Positions 18,928 to 27,580 of a DNA stretch of 64,000 nt are shown here, piece after piece. This DNA comes from Sulfurimonas denitrificans DSM 1251 (GTDB taxonomy: Bacteria > Campylobacterota > Campylobacteria > Campylobacterales > Sulfurimonadaceae): positions 806,001 through 870,000 of the forward strand of contig NC_007575.1 of the NCBI RefSeq assembly GCF_000012965.1, written 5' to 3'. Within the stretch, counting starts at the first letter, position 1; each line of letters begins with the position of its first letter. The notes beneath the pieces were generated by a model. That model had not been told where the DNA came from and searched no databases. It saw nothing but the letters and a program-made list of their open reading frames with translations. Made by a program: the position numbers and the translations under genes.

Positions 18928-19916
18928 TTCTGCTTTATGTACTCGTTAATCGCTTTACATGTATGTTGAAGCGATCTTTTATATTTTTTTAATTTAGTTA
19001 TATACTCCAAATTTGCAGGGTTTGAAATACTGTCTTTTAACTCAATTGCAATTTCATGAAGCTTACTAGCTCCAATGTTTGCAGCAACTCCAGAAATATC
19101 AAGCAATATTTTCTTAGCATTTGAGCCATTTGAATTGCTTATAAGTTCTTGAATGAGCATCGCTGAGTTTGAATACGTTGAGATAAAATCATGCAAAATT
19201 TCAATGTAAAACTCTTTATCGCCACTGCATATCTCCAGACCTAAAGCTATGTCAAACTCTTTTAATGCTTCGTTGTTTTTATATAATATAGTATTTTTTG
19301 ACTCTTGTGCAGTTGTGTAGATATATAAAATATCATAAAGAGCATCTATATTCAGTGGTTTTTCTACATGTGCATCCATCCCAACATCTAACATATTCTT
19401 TATATCAGCAGCATCTGTATCACCGCTGAGAGCTATAATTGGGATGTGCTCATATTTTGGATTTTTTCTAATTAGTTTTGTCGCTTGAAAACCATCTAAT
19501 ATAGGCATATGAACATCCATAAATATAATAGAAAAATCACTGTTTATTTCTAGCATATCTAACGTTTCTTGCCCATCGTTTGCCACTTTTATATCAATTC
19601 CTGATGTTGATAAAAGTCCTATAATTACTTTTTGATTTATTATATTATCTTCAGCTATTAAAATTTTTACACCAGTAAAAATCGAAAAGTCATCTCTAGT
19701 TATTTTTTGATGTTTTATCAGTTCTCTCTTTTTTCTACTCAACATTGGTTTAACATCTACCTTTTTTTCTATCTCTTCACGAATAATATTTGTTGTTTCT
19801 TTATTTTGCTTGTTTTTTTTAACTCTAAGGATTAAATATATAATAGACAGACCCAAAAATAGGATAAATACAACTATTTCAATGTAATTTTCACTTAAAA
19901 AATTTTGCATCAACAA
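18924..19916 (-). CDS. Membrane-anchored response regulator with degenerate HPt domain
   Basis: Domains in order: one transmembrane helix (about 12-31), a charged linker, a CheY-like receiver (about 82-200) and a helical C-terminal domain (about 220-330). The receiver is intact: IAED acidic pair, phospho-acceptor Asp 134 in FMDVHMPILDG, Ser/Thr in ALSGD and Lys in EKPLN. The C-terminus resembles an HPt domain at KKILLDISGVAANIGASKL, but the phosphorylatable His of the AHxLKG motif is replaced by Leu. The layout looks like the tail of a hybrid kinase that has lost its kinase core. It may sequester phosphate or scaffold at the membrane. No kinase lies adjacent. Confidence 0.75.
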   Translation of the reverse strand: MLMQNFLSENYIEIVVFILFLGLSIIYLILRVKKNKQNKETTNIIREEIEKKVDVKPMLSRKKRELIKHQKITRDDFSIFTGVKILIAEDNIINQKVIIGLLSTSGIDIKVANDGQETLDMLEINSDFSIIFMDVHMPILDGFQATKLIRKNPKYEHIPIIALSGDTDAADIKNMLDVGMDAHVEKPLNIDALYDILYIYTTAQESKNTILYKNNEALKEFDIALGLEICSGDKEFYIEILHDFISTYSNSAMLIQELISNSNGSNAKKILLDISGVAANIGASKLHEIAIELKDSISNPANLEYITKLKKYKRSLQHTCKAINEYIKQN

Positions 19917-19969
19917 AGCCTTTTTCTTTTATGGTATTGTAATGAAAATTAAACTTTACAAAGTTAATG

Positions 19970-19975
19970 TATAAT
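19970..19975 (+). promoter_or_regulatory. -10 box of the rsmH operon
   Basis: TATAAT lies 38 bp upstream of the rsmH start codon and no -35 hexamer is evident. Confidence 0.45.
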
Positions 19976-20013
19976 CACAAAATAGATAATTTATAAAAAG
20001 ATATAGGCAATAG

Positions 20014-20937
20014 ATGCAAACAATTCCACATGTACCAGTTCTTTATAGAGAAGTTTTAGAGCAATTTAAAAATATAAAAAATGGAATAGTAATTGATTGC
20101 ACTATGGGTTATGGCGGGCACACATCTTTGATACTTGATGCAAACCCAAATATAAAATTAATTGCCATAGACCAAGACCAGAGTGCAATAGATTTTTCAA
20201 CAAAACGTCTTGAGCCGTATGGAGATAGAGTTGTTATAAAAAAAGGGCGCTTCTCTACGATAATAAAAGAGATTTTAAAAGAGTATGATATAAGCGATAT
20301 CAGAGGAATTTTGGCTGATATTGGCGTTTCATCGCTTCAATTGGATAAAAAAGAGAGAGGTTTCTCTTTTTTTAGCGAAAATCTTGATATGAGAATGGAT
20401 GAAGATGCGCCTCTTAATGCAAACATAGTTATAAATGAGTACTCTTCACATGAGCTACAAAGAGTTCTATTAGAGTATGGAGAGCTTAGAAACTACAAAC
20501 AAATAGCATCTTTTATAGTTTCTAACCGCCCATTTTATTCAGCAAAAGAGCTCTCAGACGCATTAAGACATCTTATGCCAAGTGGGAAAAAAATACATCC
20601 TGCAACGCTTTTAATGCAGGCAATTCGCATAGAGGTAAATAATGAGCTCGGCGAGCTAGAGTCTCTCCTAGATACAATACAAGAGAGAAAATTTTTAGAT
20701 ACAAAAGTAGCAATTATCTCATTTCACTCACTTGAAGATAGGATAGTAAAAAATAGATTTAACGAGTGGAGGGCTAGTTGTATATGCCCACAAGAGGCTA
20801 TGAGATGTACATGTACTAATGATAACTCTTTGGGCAATATTTTAACAAAAAAGCCTATCATTGCGCAGATGGATGAGATTCAAGCTAATCCTCGGAGCAG
20901 AAGTGCAAAACTGAGAGTTTTTGAGATGAAAAAATGA
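20014..20937 (+). CDS. rsmH: 16S rRNA (cytosine-N4-)-methyltransferase RsmH (MraW)
   Basis: It methylates C1402 of 16S rRNA. Signatures are HVPVLYREVLEQ, the SAM loop TMGYGGHTSLIL, LADIGVSSLQLD, GFSFFSENLDMRMD and ISFHSLEDRIVKNRF. Length 307 aa is normal. It leads a small division-type operon: the next gene overlaps by 4 bp and fits the ftsL position of the mra/dcw cluster, but the rest of that cluster is absent. Confidence 0.97.
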   Translation: MQTIPHVPVLYREVLEQFKNIKNGIVIDCTMGYGGHTSLILDANPNIKLIAIDQDQSAIDFSTKRLEPYGDRVVIKKGRFSTIIKEILKEYDISDIRGILADIGVSSLQLDKKERGFSFFSENLDMRMDEDAPLNANIVINEYSSHELQRVLLEYGELRNYKQIASFIVSNRPFYSAKELSDALRHLMPSGKKIHPATLLMQAIRIEVNNELGELESLLDTIQERKFLDTKVAIISFHSLEDRIVKNRFNEWRASCICPQEAMRCTCTNDNSLGNILTKKPIIAQMDEIQANPRSRSAKLRVFEMKK

Positions 20938-21212
20938 GTGAAAAAACGGATCTTTTAGAAGAGTTAGACACGGTTATAAATCCAAAAAAAGAGTTGGATT
21001 TAAACTATTTTTTATATGTTTTACTTGGTGTTTTTTTCATAGTTGCGCTGCTTTTTCCTAAAATATATATCCAGCAGCAAATCTACTTTGCAAGCAGAGA
21101 TATAGCAAAATTAAAGGGTGAATATGACACCCTTAAAGAGGAAAATAGGCTCATTCGAGCTTCTGCTGAATCTATTAGATTTAAAAACCAAATTCTTGAT
21201 ACACTTTTTTAA
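20934..21212 (+). CDS. FtsL-like single-pass coiled-coil protein
   Basis: 92 aa: a short cytoplasmic N-terminus, one transmembrane helix (about residues 25-43) and a periplasmic heptad-rich segment (about 48-80). This is the FtsL/FtsB topology. Sequence identity in this family is very low, so the call rests on topology and on the position directly after rsmH with an ATGA overlap. Confidence 0.6.
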   Translation: MSEKTDLLEELDTVINPKKELDLNYFLYVLLGVFFIVALLFPKIYIQQQIYFASRDIAKLKGEYDTLKEENRLIRASAESIRFKNQILDTLF

Positions 21213-21221
21213 AGAGGCTCT

Positions 21222-24200
21222 ATGATTAGACGCTTTTTAGAGTTTGCAATAGATAAACCACTCTTAAATCACATTCTTTTAACTTTTATATTTGTACTCT
21301 CTGTTTTTTCCTATATAAATATTCCAAAAGAGATATTTCCTCCTATGAACATGGATAAAGTTACTATCTCTGGTGGTTATGTTGGCACATCTGCTGATGT
21401 ACTAGATAAGATGGTTGTTAAAACAATAGAAGACGATCTGCAAAATATAGCAGAGTTAGATACCATAAAAACAACTATAAAAAATGGTTCATTTGTAATT
21501 ATTGCAGATATAAAACCAAATTCTGATAATGCAAATGTATTAAATGATGTTAAAGATATTGTCGGAAGTGTAAAAAAAGATCTCCCAGCTGATATGGCTG
21601 AACCAATTGCTAAGATTAAACTACACTCTTTTCCCCTAGCACTCGTTGCTCTTGTTGGAGATAAACCAAAAGGAGAGCTACTGCAAAGAGCAGAGGAGCT
21701 AAAGAGTGAGCTTAGTAAGTTTAAAGAACTCAGTGAAATCACTATTAGAGGAGATGCGGATGAGGAACTTGTCATTAATATTGATGAGCAAAAACTCCTA
21801 GCGTATGGTCTAAAGCCAGCTTTAGCGGTTGAGGCGATTAAAAACATAAGTTCTGTTTTTCCTATTGGAACAATTAAAGAGAGAGGCTCACATCTCTATA
21901 TATCCACATATAACGGTGAGAAGAACAAAGATGCCATTGAAGAGACTATAATCAGCGTTGGCGGCATAAAAGTCCGCATAGCAGATATAGCAGAGGTTGA
22001 ATTTAAACTTAGTGATCAGAGCGAGCTATCTCACTATAATGGAGTGAGAAATATATCTATAAATATTGCAAAATCCGAAGATGGAAATGCAATAGAACTT
22101 GTAAAGCGAGTACGTACTCTCTTAAAGGAGCAAGAGAAGTTGCATGCAGATTTGGAGTATAAGATATATGCTGATACTTCCATCTGGATAAAAAATCGTC
22201 TAAATACTGTTTTTGCAAATATAGTCTTTGGTCTTATGTTTGTTTTTTTAGCAATGCTGCTTTTTGTAAATCGTGGGATTGCATTTGTTGTTGCGATTGG
22301 GATACCTGTTAGTTTTATGATTGGGCTTATCGCATCTGAGTTAATGGGTGAGAGTTTAAATATGCTCTCTCTTCTTGGTGCGCTCATAGCTCTTGGAATG
22401 TTGGTTGATGAAGCTATTGTTGTGGCTGAGAATATATATAGACACTTAGAAGAGGGTATGGATAGGAGAGAAGCGGCAATTGTAGGCGCACAGGAGATGT
22501 TTCCAGCAGTTTTAACAGCGACTTTGACAACTATTTTTGCATTTTTGCCTATGCTTTTGCTTAGCGGAGAGATGGGTATGTTTATAAAAATCATACCTAT
22601 TATGATAACGGTGCTACTGTTGTCATCTCTTTTTGAGGCATTTTATTTTTTACCTCTACATGCATATGATTTTTTAAAAGTTTCACAAGAAGATAGTTTT
22701 ACAAAAAAGATTTGGGCTAAGTTGTCATCTTGGCATAACGCTGTTTTGCACTTTTTATTTAGGCGAAAACATATATCGTTAATATTAATTGTAGTAACAA
22801 TTCTCTCTTTGAGCGCAATAATGGCAAAAAATGCAAAGTTTCAATTATTTCCAGATTTTGATACAACGCAGGTTTATGTTTATGGCAAAGTAAATGTAAA
22901 TAATGAGCTTGAGGATACAGAGGCTATTGTAACAGAGCTAGAAAAAGAGCTTCTAAAAAACATTAAAGGTGATGATATTGCCTCAATAACATCAATTATT
23001 GGTTTTAAGCTTGATGCTAAAAATATGGTTGAGACAGGAGAGCATCTTTTCCATATCTTTATAGATTTAAGTGAACGCGCCCCAGATAACGTATTTGATA
23101 AATATATAAGCCCATATCTCTCCATAGAGTATGATAAAGAGGCTCTAAAGAGACAAAAAGATGCAGTTGATATTGCAAAAGATGTACAAAAAGTTGTAGA
23201 GCCTTTTCTTGATTTAAAGAGCAGTGATAAAAAAGTTTTTGAGGAGCTAGTTGTTAAAGTCCCAGGAGCTGGAGTTGTTGCCTCTGATATTGAAATTAGC
23301 ATTACTGCAAATGATGAACAAAAAATACTCCAAGGTGTAGAAGAGTTAGAAAATGCTCTACATGTAATAGATGGTGTAAATAATATCTCTAATGATGCAA
23401 CGCTAGGCGAGAGAGAGTTAAAACTACGTATAAATGAGTATGGACAACAACTAGGTTTCAATGAAGAACTCATTTCAAGAGAGCTTCGCTCTTACTATCT
23501 AAAGGGCGAATATGGAAAGATGTTTAATGAAAATGGGCTAGTTAGAATTAAAATTGAGAGTTTGGTTAATCAAAAAATAGATTCAATCAACAGCATAGAA
23601 GTTCAAATCCCATCTTCAGATAAGTTTGTGCTGCTTAAAGATATATCTGACTTTATAATGACTCAAGGATTTGTAGCTCTTCAAAAAGAGAATGGTACAA
23701 GAATAAGAACAGTAATGGCTTCACTTGATAAAAAAATAGTTACATCAGCCGAAGCTATGAAAAAATTAGAGCCTACACTTAAAAACTTAAAAGAGAAAGG
23801 TTTTGTAGTAGATATAAAGGGTGAAGAGAGGGAGAATGCTAAAAATAAAAGAGAGATACTACAATCTGCACTTATTGCGATTTTTCTAATTTTTATTACC
23901 CTCGTTTGGTTATTTGACTCTATTAAAAAGTCGCTTATTATTATTAGCACAATACCCTTAGTGTTGCTTGGCGTGTTATTTGGACATATGGTTATGGGTA
24001 TAAACATTACTATGCCTGGCTTGATAGGCATAGTTGGTCTTGCTGGAGTTGTTGTAAATGATGGACTGCTTGTTGTTAGTTTTATAAAAAATGCAACAAA
24101 TACCCAAGAGTTGATGAAACAAGCTCAAACAAGATTAAGACCAATTTTTTTAACATCTCTTACAACTGTTCTAGGTCTTTCAACACTTATATTTTTTGCT

Positions 24201-24356
24201 TCAGGCCAAGCTATGATACTTCAACCAATGGCAATTTCCTTAGGATTTGGTATAGCATGGGCGACAGTGCTAAATCTTATATATGTACCACTTCTGTATG
24301 CCGTCATTTTTAAAATTAAAGATACACAGCCATCAGAAAAATATAAGCTAGGCTAA
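21222..24356 (+). CDS. RND-superfamily efflux transporter
   Basis: 1044 aa with the AcrB-like repeated layout: TM1 at about 15-33, a large periplasmic loop, TM2-6 at about 325-480, TM7 near 530, a second loop and TM8-12 at about 880-1030. A typical RND segment is LGALIALGMLVDEAIVVAENIYRHLEEG (first half), mirrored by GLAGVVVNDGLLVVSFI in the second half; the acidic Asp in the first supports proton coupling. No membrane-fusion or outer-membrane partner gene is adjacent, so the substrate and partners are unknown. It starts 9 bp after the ftsL-like gene. Confidence 0.9.
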   Translation: MIRRFLEFAIDKPLLNHILLTFIFVLSVFSYINIPKEIFPPMNMDKVTISGGYVGTSADVLDKMVVKTIEDDLQNIAELDTIKTTIKNGSFVIIADIKPNSDNANVLNDVKDIVGSVKKDLPADMAEPIAKIKLHSFPLALVALVGDKPKGELLQRAEELKSELSKFKELSEITIRGDADEELVINIDEQKLLAYGLKPALAVEAIKNISSVFPIGTIKERGSHLYISTYNGEKNKDAIEETIISVGGIKVRIADIAEVEFKLSDQSELSHYNGVRNISINIAKSEDGNAIELVKRVRTLLKEQEKLHADLEYKIYADTSIWIKNRLNTVFANIVFGLMFVFLAMLLFVNRGIAFVVAIGIPVSFMIGLIASELMGESLNMLSLLGALIALGMLVDEAIVVAENIYRHLEEGMDRREAAIVGAQEMFPAVLTATLTTIFAFLPMLLLSGEMGMFIKIIPIMITVLLLSSLFEAFYFLPLHAYDFLKVSQEDSFTKKIWAKLSSWHNAVLHFLFRRKHISLILIVVTILSLSAIMAKNAKFQLFPDFDTTQVYVYGKVNVNNELEDTEAIVTELEKELLKNIKGDDIASITSIIGFKLDAKNMVETGEHLFHIFIDLSERAPDNVFDKYISPYLSIEYDKEALKRQKDAVDIAKDVQKVVEPFLDLKSSDKKVFEELVVKVPGAGVVASDIEISITANDEQKILQGVEELENALHVIDGVNNISNDATLGERELKLRINEYGQQLGFNEELISRELRSYYLKGEYGKMFNENGLVRIKIESLVNQKIDSINSIEVQIPSSDKFVLLKDISDFIMTQGFVALQKENGTRIRTVMASLDKKIVTSAEAMKKLEPTLKNLKEKGFVVDIKGEERENAKNKREILQSALIAIFLIFITLVWLFDSIKKSLIIISTIPLVLLGVLFGHMVMGINITMPGLIGIVGLAGVVVNDGLLVVSFIKNATNTQELMKQAQTRLRPIFLTSLTTVLGLSTLIFFASGQAMILQPMAISLGFGIAWATVLNLIYVPLLYAVIFKIKDTQPSEKYKLG

Positions 24357-24358
24357 AG

Positions 24359-24364
24359 TATAAT
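24359..24364 (+). promoter_or_regulatory. -10 box of the CAT tRNA
   Basis: TATAAT spans the end of the RND gene and lies 36 bp upstream of the tRNA. Confidence 0.5.
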
Positions 24365-24400
24365 TCCGACCTACAAAGCAATAGCTTCTATAGAAACAGT

Positions 24401-24477
24401 GGGTTCTTAGCTCAGTTGGTTAGAGCCCTCCGCTCATAACGGAGTGGTCGAGTGTTCGAGTCACTCAGAACCCACCA
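24401..24477 (+). tRNA. tRNA with CAT anticodon (Met or lysidine-Ile); integration site
   Basis: The acceptor GGGTTCT pairs with AGAACCC and CCA is encoded. The anticodon stem-loop CTCCG-CTCATAA-CGGAG has CAT. It could be elongator tRNA-Met or tRNA-Ile2; without the full tRNA set I lean to Met. The gene is intact, because the integrated element begins inside it and supplies an identical 3' end. Confidence 0.9.
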
Positions 24478-24481
24478 CTGT
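24433..24481 (+). repeat. attL, 49-bp direct repeat inside the tRNA 3' half
   Basis: It begins in the anticodon loop (CTCATAACGG) and runs 4 bp past CCA (ACTGT end). It is identical over 49 bp to 40810-40858. Confidence 0.92.
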
Positions 24482-24502
24482 CAACGCAATTTCAAGCCTT
24501 TT

Positions 24503-25660
24503 TTAAATCTTTATTTTTAAAGTGTCGCTAAAAGTGTCGCTAACATTCTTAAATAAATCAATACTTGTATCTACTTTCAAATGGCTATCTTTAATAAAAC
24601 CTGCATAGTTTTTAATAATCATCTCTGGCGAAGTATGTCCAACTATAGCAGCAATCTCCATAATCTTAAATTTACCGCTATTTAACATTGCAGTAATAAA
24701 AGTATGTCTTGTGCTATATAGTTTTCTATATTCAATACCACAATCCTCTACAAGTTGATGCCATCTTCTTTTAAAGAAACTTGCATCTTTTATAAAGACT
24801 CCATCATGTTCAAACAGATAAAGAGATTTACTTAACTTTCCTTGACTCTCAATAAATGGTTTAACAGCTTCAAACATCGGTATATCTCTAATGCTCCCGA
24901 TTGTTTTAGGTGTAGTTATACGACCTTTAGAGATAGATCTTTTGATAGTTATTCTATCGTTTAAGATGTCTTGATGCATTAAACCGAGTATTTCACCACT
25001 CCTCATGCCTGTATGCAAAGCAATACCTAGATAGTTGCGGAACATTCCATGTGATTTCTCTAACAATAACGATACTTCATCTGTTGAGAAAGGATGAATA
25101 AGCTCTTTTTCAGAGGCTTTGAACGTAATATCCGTTGCAACATTTTTATTAACAATTTCAGCGTCCATAGCAATGTCTATTACACTTTTTATACAAGACA
25201 AGTAATCTTTTTTTGTTCTATCTTTAATATTATCAAATGATGATAGATACTCTTTTACCATTAGTCTTGTAATCTTATTGATATCAAAATCTTTAAAAAA
25301 GTCATTTACCTTTCTATAGACATATATTCTGTTATGAAAACTTTTGTCTTCTTCATGTAACTTTAAATATTTTTCATAAAAGTATGAAAATTTTTTAGAA
25401 ACATTAGTTTTAATATTGAGCTCTTCTTGCTTACGTGCTATCCATGGAGACAGATATTGAGTTTGCATATATTTTAAAGTTTTTTCAGTCTTTAAAACTT
25501 TTGTGCTCTCTTCAAATTTTTTAACAACGCTGTTTTCAAAATACACATAGTACATTACATACCAATATTTTCTATTTTCTCTATTTATTATAGAGACTTT
25601 TATATTCTGCACTTTTTCTCCTTTTTTAAAGGATTTTGTGCCATTTGTAATTAACAGCAA
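24503..25660 (-). CDS. Tyrosine recombinase (element integrase)
   Basis: 385 aa phage-type integrase. It has an N-terminal arm-binding region, a core-binding SAM-like domain (about 95-180) and a catalytic domain (about 190-370). Catalytic residues: Arg in HTGMRSGEILG (about 218), His-x-x-Arg region in YSTRHTFITAML (about 320), His in VGHTSPE and nucleophile Tyr in KNYAGF (about 351). It lies 22 bp from attL, transcribed towards it, the usual place for an int gene. The last codons overlap a 25-bp direct repeat shared with the right end of the element. Confidence 0.93.
   Translation of the reverse strand: MLLITNGTKSFKKGEKVQNIKVSIINRENRKYWYVMYYVYFENSVVKKFEESTKVLKTEKTLKYMQTQYLSPWIARKQEELNIKTNVSKKFSYFYEKYLKLHEEDKSFHNRIYVYRKVNDFFKDFDINKITRLMVKEYLSSFDNIKDRTKKDYLSCIKSVIDIAMDAEIVNKNVATDITFKASEKELIHPFSTDEVSLLLEKSHGMFRNYLGIALHTGMRSGEILGLMHQDILNDRITIKRSISKGRITTPKTIGSIRDIPMFEAVKPFIESQGKLSKSLYLFEHDGVFIKDASFFKRRWHQLVEDCGIEYRKLYSTRHTFITAMLNSGKFKIMEIAAIVGHTSPEMIIKNYAGFIKDSHLKVDTSIDLFKNVSDTFSDTLKIKI
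24519..24543 (+). repeat. 25-bp direct repeat, left end (candidate Int arm sites)
   Basis: Two tandem copies of AGTGTCGCTAAA-type sequence. The same 25 bp occur at 40701-40725 in the same orientation. It lies 38 bp inside attL and overlaps the end of int, where it encodes SDTFSDTL. Confidence 0.75.
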
Positions 25661-25669
25661 AATTTTAGC

Positions 25670-25903
25670 CTATCTTCTATCTAATAAAGCTTTTACTTCA
25701 TCATCAGCTTGATAGTTTTTAATCCAGTTCTCTAGTGCTTCTATGCTCCATAAAACCACTTTTTTAGTTTTTGATTTAGTCGGCGGAATAAAATAATGAA
25801 TTCCTTCGATAAATTCTTTATTCATTCTCTGAGAGAAATAATCAGTACTAATATCAAATATAGTAGGTAAATTTTTAGTTTGAATATATTTTTTCATAAA
25901 CAT
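25670..25903 (-). CDS. Excisionase/AlpA-like DNA-binding protein
   Basis: A 77-aa protein with a winged-helix-like pattern: an N-terminal helix-turn-helix region, a basic KSKTKK segment and the ending VVLWSIEALENWIKNY, which resembles the LW....V..W. ending of Xis/AlpA regulators. It lies 9 bp upstream of int and is co-directional, the common xis-int order. I infer that it directs excision. The match is by pattern only. Confidence 0.55.
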   Translation of the reverse strand: MFMKKYIQTKNLPTIFDISTDYFSQRMNKEFIEGIHYFIPPTKSKTKKVVLWSIEALENWIKNYQADDEVKALLDRR

Positions 25904-25906
25904 TCT

Positions 25907-27580
25907 CTATAAAATTGGCATTTCTATTTTTTCCCGCGGGAAATTTTGAGAAGCAGATACTACATTTCGGTTATCGGAGTTATCGGAGTTATCGGAAACT
26001 ACATTTAAACCCTCATAAACCCCTATTTTAAAGGTTCTCGGAGTTATCGGAGCAATATATTCACTATTTTGCGTTTTGCTTGACTTATCGGAGTTATCGG
26101 TTTTATTTGTATCAAGTGCTAAACCCTCAGAAGTGCCTAAAAATAGACTTCTCGGAGTTATCGGAGTTATCGGAGCAGTATTTACAATATCTTCATATAC
26201 TGTTTCAACAGCAGCAGCTTTTTTATCAGCTGCACCTATTAAAAAGTAAAGTTTTTGGTTATTTCTATCTCCTCTCTCAAAGTTCCAAAGTTTGCCCTCG
26301 TTATTTTTAATCACTTTGGCCGCTTTCTCTTTGTCAAACCCTAAGTCTGTAAGGTTTTTTTGAAGTTCCGACCACATTGGTTTATTTCGAGATGATTTTA
26401 AGTACTCTATCGTTTCATTTATCATCTCATCCATCTCTTTAGTCTGTTTTGCGTAAGCTATGTCTAGTTTAGTAAGAGTGTGGTTGTGAGCATTGTATGT
26501 GAATGCTATTTCTTGCAAGTCTCCAGCTCTTGCTTTGAAAGGTTTTAAAATCAAAGAATTTTTATCATCGTTTCGCTTGAGAGTAAATGCATTTGATGTA
26601 TCTTCTTCAAATGCTGATGAACCTGCATAATCACTCTCAAAATCTTTTTGTTTTTTGTTTTGATGATGTAGAAAAAGAACTGTAGCACCGTTATTTCTTA
26701 AAGTTCTAAGTATCTCCATTACAGGTGATACGTCTTTGTTTTTGTCTCGATCTCCAGCGATGAAGTTTTTTATAGAGTCAAATACAACTAAGTAGTTTGT
26801 TAGATCCATCTTTTTCAAAGTGTTTATAATTTGCCAAAGTTCGTTTTTACTTAATCCTACAAAATATCTAAATTTATTACCATGCTGCTTTTTAAGATGA
26901 TGGATGTTTCTATCTCTAAGAGTAGATTTAGAATTATCGCCATCAATGTAAAAGACCTGTTCTATATTTTTTTGCCCTAGCATCATATTAGCAGCTGCAA
27001 CACTCAGTAAGCTTTTACCAGTTCCAGGACGAGCACTTATCATTGTTATTTCATTTTTAACTAAAAAATTATCCATCAGGTATTCGAATTTGACATTTTC
27101 AATTTCTTCAAAATCGATGTCAAACTTATCAAAAATGCTATTGAAGGTTTTATCATCTCTTTTTAGCTGCTTAATGCCATCAACAGTGTTTAATCTCTCT
27201 TGTAAGCCAATAAGCTCATTTATAGCTGCTAAATCCCCGTGGGCTACTTTACTGCCGACTAATGTAATTTGTCTATTAATAGCATCTGTTTTTAGCTCTT
27301 TAGCGTATGCTAAAATATTTGAGATAGGATTAGCTGCCAAAATATCAAGCATCACACCATCGTCGATTTTTGGGAACTTCTTTTTTAAAAACTCTTCATC
27401 TATCGGCAGATCTTGTTTGTTTAGCTTGAGCATTGAATCATAGATGAGTTGATGAGCCTGAAGATAAAAATCCTCTACATTTAATATATTTGAGATGTCC
27501 TGTAATTTTTGAGGCTCAAAGAGTATTGAGCTTAAAATGCTTTTTTCTATGCTTGTATTAAAATTATGTTCATGGTTCAT
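25907..27580 (-). CDS. Replication protein: DnaB N-domain plus RecA-like ATPase, iteron-bearing C-terminus
   Basis: 557 aa. Residues 1-100 resemble the DnaB helicase N-terminal domain (IEKSILSSILFEPQKL). Residues 165-370 form a RecA-like ATPase with Walker A SARPGTGKSL (about residue 180), Walker B LVVFDSIKNF and a VLFLHHQNKK sensor segment, as in RepA-type plasmid helicases. The tail (about 460-557) is low complexity, with PITPITPR, DNSDKSS, PITPR and DNSDNSDN. These repeats are encoded by one 9-bp DNA iteron read in two frames. The gene probably initiates or unwinds the element origin. It overlaps the upstream gene by 4 bp. Confidence 0.8.
   Translation of the reverse strand: MNHEHNFNTSIEKSILSSILFEPQKLQDISNILNVEDFYLQAHQLIYDSMLKLNKQDLPIDEEFLKKKFPKIDDGVMLDILAANPISNILAYAKELKTDAINRQITLVGSKVAHGDLAAINELIGLQERLNTVDGIKQLKRDDKTFNSIFDKFDIDFEEIENVKFEYLMDNFLVKNEITMISARPGTGKSLLSVAAANMMLGQKNIEQVFYIDGDNSKSTLRDRNIHHLKKQHGNKFRYFVGLSKNELWQIINTLKKMDLTNYLVVFDSIKNFIAGDRDKNKDVSPVMEILRTLRNNGATVLFLHHQNKKQKDFESDYAGSSAFEEDTSNAFTLKRNDDKNSLILKPFKARAGDLQEIAFTYNAHNHTLTKLDIAYAKQTKEMDEMINETIEYLKSSRNKPMWSELQKNLTDLGFDKEKAAKVIKNNEGKLWNFERGDRNNQKLYFLIGAADKKAAAVETVYEDIVNTAPITPITPRSLFLGTSEGLALDTNKTDNSDKSSKTQNSEYIAPITPRTFKIGVYEGLNVVSDNSDNSDNRNVVSASQNFPREKIEMPIL
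25930..25943. repeat. Palindrome shared with the traG 3' end
   Basis: TTTCCCGCGGGAAA lies at the 3' end of the replication gene. A 17-bp sequence around it (AAAATTTCCCGYGGGAA read on the minus strand) recurs at 29825-29846 next to the traG-like stop. It may be a terminator stem or a protein site. Confidence 0.5.
25971..26173 (-). repeat. 203-bp inverted repeat, left copy (iteron block inside rep)
   Basis: It contains six full copies of CCGATAACT plus partial copies, in four clusters. The almost identical block is found in the opposite orientation at 39882-40084. It lies within the replication gene, so it is a candidate origin or initiator-binding region. Confidence 0.85.

Noticed and set aside
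22034-22594. Long antisense frame within the RND gene, and similar ones at 21377-21847, 22880-23473 and 30142-30537
   Set aside because: They are Ser/Phe/Ile-rich shadows of strongly coding opposite frames, without ribosome-binding sites or recognisable domains.
25971-26173. CRISPR array suggested by regular short repeats
   Set aside because: The units are 9 bp, irregularly spaced and within a coding frame, with no spacers or cas genes.
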